The notes beneath the pieces were generated by a model, which saw only the letters and a list, made by a program, of their open reading frames with translations, was not told the DNA's origin and ran no database searches. Shown here piece after piece: positions 44,141-44,822 of a DNA stretch of 44,822 nucleotides; the stretch's first letter is position 1, and the number at the start of each line of letters is the position of its first letter. The stretch covers positions 1 through 44,822 of the forward strand of contig CASQMQ010000059.1 in assembly GCA_949430125.1 (NCBI GenBank). Direction: 5' to 3'. Made by a program: the position numbers and the translations under genes. Source of the stretch: an uncultured Pseudomonadales bacterium (GTDB lineage Bacteria > Pseudomonadota > Gammaproteobacteria > Pseudomonadales > Pseudohongiellaceae).

Positions 44141-44180
44141 AAAAAAGGGGATGCGACCCTTAGGACCGTACCCCTTTTAT
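44141..44180 (-). terminator. Intrinsic terminator of the oxidoreductase operon
   Basis: On the minus strand AAAAGGGG (complement of 44171-44178) pairs with CCCCTTTT (complement of 44143-44150), with an imperfect inner helix and a T-run of six. It lies 34 bases past the stop of the FAD-subunit gene and upstream of the kynU-hydrolase pair (start 44057). Confidence 0.75.
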
Positions 44181-44214
44181 TTGGAAGCACATAAGTTATC
44201 TATAACCAAAGGCT

Positions 44215-44822
44215 CTAGGCGCTAATAGCGCGTTTTACCAAGTTCTGCATTAATGGAATTTTAAATCCATTGTGCGCTAGTGCACGCGCGCCTTCCGTTG
44301 CCATCTCGGCGACAGATTCTGCAGTAGCGGTATTCTTCGCCTGGCCTCGAATTGCATTCTCCACGCTAGTCACGCGACGCGGTGTGCACTGTACCGCTCC
44401 GCAAACGATGCGGGAATCTTCCACAACACCACCGCTAACCTTGAAGGCAGCCGCAATGTTAACCAAAGAGAAATCCCATACGTTTCTGTCTGCAACTTTC
44501 TCGAAGTAGAACGAGGCATTGGCCCAAGTGTTTGGAATTCTTACCGCAGTTAGAATTTCACCTGTGCGTAGCGCAGTCGTGCTTAAAATATCGTTAGCAG
44601 GGCCAACGAAGTAGTCCTCGGCTGCAAGCGTGCGTTCACCGCTGACACTACGAATGACCATGGTGGCATCCAGCGCAACTAGAGCAGGTGCAGTATCTGA
44701 TGGACTAGCAGCAACACAGCGGCTAGCTTCAAACAACGAGTGATCACGGTTCATGCCCTGAGGCGTGTCCGCGTAGCAAAGGTTACCGCCAGCTCGATAG
44801 CAAGATAGCCCGCGGCGGTAGT
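44215..44822 (-). CDS. Xanthine dehydrogenase family FAD subunit, YagS/PaoB type (5' end outside window)
   Basis: The frame runs from beyond the right edge to a stop at 44215 (about 202 residues visible). It begins in the Fe-S segment YRRGLSCYRAGGNLCYAD of PaoB/YagS-type subunits, then GMNRDHSLF, SRCVAASPSDTAPAL, ALDATMVIR and FYFEKVADRNVWDFSLVN. It ends HNGFKIPLMQNLVKRAI, the normal C-terminus of the family. The Cys residues match the extra [4Fe-4S] cluster of these periplasmic aldehyde oxidoreductase FAD subunits. The molybdenum and 2Fe-2S subunits must lie to the right, because a terminator follows directly. Confidence 0.9.
   Translation of the reverse strand, partial: YRRGLSCYRAGGNLCYADTPQGMNRDHSLFEASRCVAASPSDTAPALVALDATMVIRSVSGERTLAAEDYFVGPANDILSTTALRTGEILTAVRIPNTWANASFYFEKVADRNVWDFSLVNIAAAFKVSGGVVEDSRIVCGAVQCTPRRVTSVENAIRGQAKNTATAESVAEMATEGARALAHNGFKIPLMQNLVKRAISA

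Noticed and set aside
1-44822. tRNA or rRNA genes, CRISPR arrays, insertion sequences
   Set aside because: No T-loop GTTCRAnTC signatures in a cloverleaf context, no spaced direct repeats and no transposase motifs were found by reading.

Overview
The window looks like part of a marine-type gammaproteobacterial chromosome. The grounds are the ydbH-ynbE-ydbL operon, a RecQ with an HRDC domain, DUF599, ModF-like and CsaA-like proteins, many exported proteins and a moderate GC content. The taxonomic call is inference from gene content only. I see no tRNA, rRNA, CRISPR array, transposase, integrase or phage gene.

Layout. 0-2.1 kb: start of a small exported protein (-), a structured intergenic stretch, a 77-codon gene behind a convincing Fur box, and a cysteine synthase gene broken by three frameshifts. 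2.2-4.4 kb: a SxxK serine hydrolase and a transglutaminase-like protein (+). 4.5-7.5 kb: ydbH-ynbE-ydbL (-), an envelope lipid-transport module. 7.6-9.0 kb: a methionine-rich exported protein gene broken by a frameshift. 9.2-15.1 kb (-): a DUF5916 outer-membrane protein with a hairpin over its ribosome binding site, a SoxC-like molybdoenzyme with a monoheme cytochrome, and a TPR protein. 15.2-17.0 kb: recQ (-). 17.2-26.0 kb (+): acetyltransferase, SAM methyltransferase, ICMT-like methyltransferase, double NTF2-like protein, a relic glyoxalase, thiolase-like protein, two SDRs flanking a GAPDH, and an exported propeller-like protein. 26.0-28.9 kb: cytochrome c (-), then an esterase, a PhyH dioxygenase and a small membrane protein, all frameshifted. 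28.9-32.9 kb: DUF599, ModF-like ABC protein, CBS protein, lipoprotein, CsaA-like protein. 33.0-37.2 kb: a membrane-protein relic, an exported protein that seems to start on ATT, an ACT-domain protein with a late frameshift, and a penicillin-acylase pseudogene. 37.6-40.1 kb: an exported phosphatase-like protein convergent, across a strong terminator, with a redoxin / cytochrome c / copper monooxygenase fusion. 40.8-44.8 kb: hemH (+), then kynU overlapped by an exported alpha/beta hydrolase (-), and the end of an FAD subunit of a YagS/PaoB-type oxidoreductase (-).

Function. The window is mainly housekeeping plus envelope and periplasmic redox chemistry: two cytochromes c, a molybdoenzyme, a copper monooxygenase fusion and the FAD subunit. 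There is also a lipid or CoA-thioester style catabolic run. I do not see a defence island or a clearly new multi-gene system.

The strongest unusual signals are: (i) patchy gene decay, with about eleven broken or start-altered loci among long intact genes, several at homopolymers; (ii) the three-domain redox fusion whose redoxin domain lacks CxxC; (iii) a hairpin that hides the DUF5916 ribosome binding site; (iv) the Fur-box small gene; (v) a kynureninase overlapped by an apparently exported formamidase-like hydrolase; and (vi) a Met-rich exported protein.
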